DNA of 64,000 nt. Source: Siniperca chuatsi (Eukaryota; Chordata; Actinopteri; Centrarchiformes; Sinipercidae). The notes beneath the pieces were generated by a model. The model was not told the origin of the DNA and ran no database searches. It saw only the letters and a program-made list of their open reading frames with translations. Of the stretch, positions 61,801-64,000 are shown one piece after another. Within the stretch, counting starts at the first letter, position 1. Each line of letters opens with the position of its first letter. The DNA lies in the NCBI RefSeq assembly GCF_020085105.1, contig NC_058063.1, positions 8,149,422-8,213,421 of the forward strand, written 5' to 3'. The position numbers and the translations under genes are program-made.

Positions 61801-63390
61801 TAGTAGGGTTTATGTCCAATACATCTCTGCATCCATTCATCCACCCATTCATCCATCCACGTATATAATGCATACATGCACTGTCCAGTGAAAGCCATGT
61901 TCCGTATCTCAATATTTTTTGGGGTTTGTTTTGTTGCTTGGCATACTTTTTATCTGTAGGTAGGATATTTAAGAAATAGATGATTTATGAAATGATTTGT
62001 GTGGTGTAGTTTTCTTTTTTTATTTCCTTTGCTATGTTTTTTTATAATCTGTCTTTATCTTACCTCTTTTTTCTCCCATGGGAATAAAAGCAGTGTTATC
62101 TTTTCTCAAAAGACCCTCTAAAAACCCACTGAATTACTAAAAATACATTTTCACTAAGCTTAAAACAAGGCTGTTTTTACTAGTTGCATGAAAAGTTGAC
62201 ATTTTGGAGATACATTGTTTTGACTGGACAACGACGATTGTCCAAAGTGTAGTCATCATGACGGTAGGTTGTGTGAGTGCATGTGTGTGCGTGTGTGTCA
62301 GACAGAGAGGAAGAACAACAGGGAGACGGAAAGAAAGGCAGAGTATAAAGCATGAGATAAAGGCTGTCTAATTAATTTTCCCATGGAATATCACTTGCTA
62401 TGCACACACAAACACACAGAGATCATAACGGTGCACTTTTGCCTCTGTCCTCCCTGTATATCTTCCCACCAACACACACACTCCTCGGTGTACTATACGT
62501 GTCACAGTGACTTGAAGGAAGTGTGTGTATATGGACAAGAATGCAGGGGGTCCTATCACAATATACATCAATGAGAATAGACCGGCCTTTTACTTTTAAT
62601 GTCATGCTTTCCTCATTCTCATTCTCTATGTTTAAGTTTCTAATTTTTACACACACACACACACACACATAAATCAGTTTGTTAACCATTGTCTCATCTG
62701 CCCTTCACTCACCCGGGTACATACATAAATACTCCAATGCATACACACTTTCATATGCACATTGACACACACACCCTGCGCTGGCTCCCAGCTTGAGGCT
62801 GTCAGGGTGTGTATGCTTCCTGCTGGTGATGATGTCATCAGAGGTGAACAATGAGGGAGGCCGGCGTACAAACACAGGAAGTGGTGTCCAGACCCCTGCC
62901 CTGCACACACACACACACACACATACTCACACACACACATCATTCCAGCCACTCAACTTTACTCCCAATACATTAAGACTAATGCTTATATACCAACTCT
63001 CCCCTCCCCTCCTAATGGCACTTAGCATAGGTATATATACACTAAAGCAGAATCTACATATAGGTCTAAAAGATTTTTTAAAACTGCTTTTTTCAATACC
63101 AGTATGGCTAACTGTCTCTGTAAGTAACTCAATACAATCAAGAGCATTGCAGGACGATAAAATTCTGCTTGCAAATGTTTCTCTCCCTCTCTGTCTCTCA
63201 TTTCTCCTCCAGGCCGGTCTGGTGTCTCCTGACTGTCCCGAGCAGCTCCTCATCGCTCTGGAACCCGAAGCTGCGTCCATTTACTGCCGTAAGCTCCACC
63301 TCCACCAGGTGATTGACCTGAGCTTACAGCCAGTCACAAACGGCATGGATCTGGAAGGGTCCCGGCCCTTCGACTCCAGCTTCAGACAAG
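58837..63390 (+). CDS. hspa12b: Heat shock protein A12B, N-terminal part; 3' exons beyond window
   Basis: Divergent HSP70-family ATPase, endothelial and angiogenesis-related in vertebrates. Coding exons are 58837-58882, 59355-59437, 60202-60326, 60413-60599, 61223-61327, 61504-61620 and 63213-63390. Phases close throughout, giving 280 codons plus one base (human protein about 686 residues). The N terminus [18 protein letters not shown] leads to a Ser/Pro-rich stretch with [11 protein letters not shown]. The phosphate-1 ATPase motif is [18 protein letters not shown], followed by [60 protein letters not shown] and [20 protein letters not shown]. These follow human HSPA12B closely, and the Ser/Pro N terminus also fits 12B better than 12A. 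The next exon (human-like AREQLRRSRH) is outside. No breaks seen. Confidence 0.95.
59940..60062 (+). repeat. Interspersed repeat, family F copy
   Basis: 'agtctacagccatgtgagcg' and 'atgctaacatgctcacaatg' recur from 27440-27570. Sits in hspa12b intron 2. Confidence 0.65.
60725..61150 (+). repeat. Interspersed repeat, family J copy 2
   Basis: It shares the gaaaacagttgtgtaatgta phrase, the ccctgatgatgtcat core and the end 'aaattgctggagtacccctt' with 13625-13855. It contains a 13-bp inverted pair (60809-60821 and 60835-60847). It lies between hspa12b exons 4 and 5. Confidence 0.65.
61630..63200. other. hspa12b intron 6
   Basis: 1.6-kb intron with several short CA runs (62650-62669, 62903-62922) and a 'ccattcatccacccattcat' run near 61845. 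No exon within. Confidence 0.5.
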
Positions 63391-63653
63391 GTAGTGAAGA
63401 GACAGAGAGAGAGAGAGAATGTGTGTGTGTGTACTTTTTTCTTTGTGCGTCTTCTTGTAGACTTTGTCATTAGCATAAGCATAAAACCGCACTTTGTTCC
63501 TGGAAATGTTGTTGTTTCATTTCACTTGGGAATTGTGGTCTTTTCAAAGGATGAACTGTGTTTGTGTGTGTGTGTGTGTAAGAAAGAGGGAGCACTGAGG
63601 GTAAAGATCTGACATCAGATACTGCTTGTGGTTTTGGTGAGGTTGTATGACTT

Positions 63654-63656
<3 letters not shown>

Positions 63657-63696
<40 letters not shown>
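63657..63696. repeat. (GT)n microsatellite
   Basis: Dinucleotide run in the intron after hspa12b exon 7. The remaining 300 bp to the window edge show no exon. Confidence 0.95.
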
Positions 63697-63698
<2 letters not shown>

Positions 63699-64000
63699 GG
63701 TGTACACAGGTCATGTAGAGCAGGCAAACTACTTATTATATGAAAACAAAACTAGATTGTGAAATGTTCTATATCTTATATGTATTTTGTGGCAATATGG
63801 CAATGCTTTTCAATTAATTATTGAGAAGTTATTTCGGGTATCCAGGATAAATTTTCTGCACAGACAATATTAGGTAATTAGAGCATAATATGGGCATGAA
63901 ACTCTTCTGGTTGAATCATCAGTGCAAAAGATGAGAAGCTAGGAACAAAGGAACAAAGAACGATTTCAGGCTGGGAAAAAGGACATTGATGCATAACTCA

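Overview
The window looks like a piece of a teleost nuclear genome, most likely a spiny-rayed (percomorph) fish. All genes are split by GT-AG introns. The encoded proteins are vertebrate orthologues. The DNA between genes is AT-rich, full of (CA)n/(TA)n microsatellites, and packed with interspersed repeats typical of fish: LINE-2-like and R4-clade LINEs, a hAT-like transposon, a tRNA-type SINE and several palindromic MITEs. No CRISPR array, prokaryotic operon or rRNA is present.

Layout from left to right. (1) dok1, minus strand, 1-16809: five coding exons, with the 3' end cut off by the window edge and an intron 1 of about 12 kb full of transposons. (2) A roughly 2.1-kb head-to-head intergenic stretch carrying both promoters. 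(3) nagk (N-acetylglucosamine kinase), plus strand, 18957-23159: ten exons, complete, 348 residues. (4) An unrecognised plus-strand multi-exon gene, about 25141-28736, preceded by an RFX X-box-like site and probably ciliary or sperm-related by inference only. (5) An unrecognised two-exon minus-strand gene, 29967-30731, 118 residues. (6) paip2b, minus strand, 33620-41677: four coding exons, of which the first holds only seven coding bases. (7) About 17 kb without a supported protein gene. It holds an orphan promoter-like segment near 44.4-44.7 kb, a palindromic MITE and a damaged R4-clade LINE (50.0-52.9 kb) with inverted ends, followed by a second, internally deleted copy. (8) hspa12b, plus strand, from 58837 to the right edge: seven coding exons seen, C-terminal half outside the window.

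The genes do not form one pathway. dok1 is a tyrosine-kinase adaptor, nagk is amino-sugar salvage, paip2b represses translation through poly(A)-binding protein, and hspa12b is an atypical HSP70 of endothelium. Exon boundaries were set by hand from splice sites, preserved reading phase and family similarity. Where phases close exactly (dok1, nagk, paip2b, hspa12b, the 118-residue gene) I am confident. The 5' end of the gene at 25-29 kb is unresolved.

The most unusual feature is the R4 LINE locus. The element is bounded by an inverted pair of tRNA-A-box-like segments, and a second 43-bp inverted pair links its 3' UTR to the start of a neighbouring deleted copy, all embedded in (TA)n tracts.
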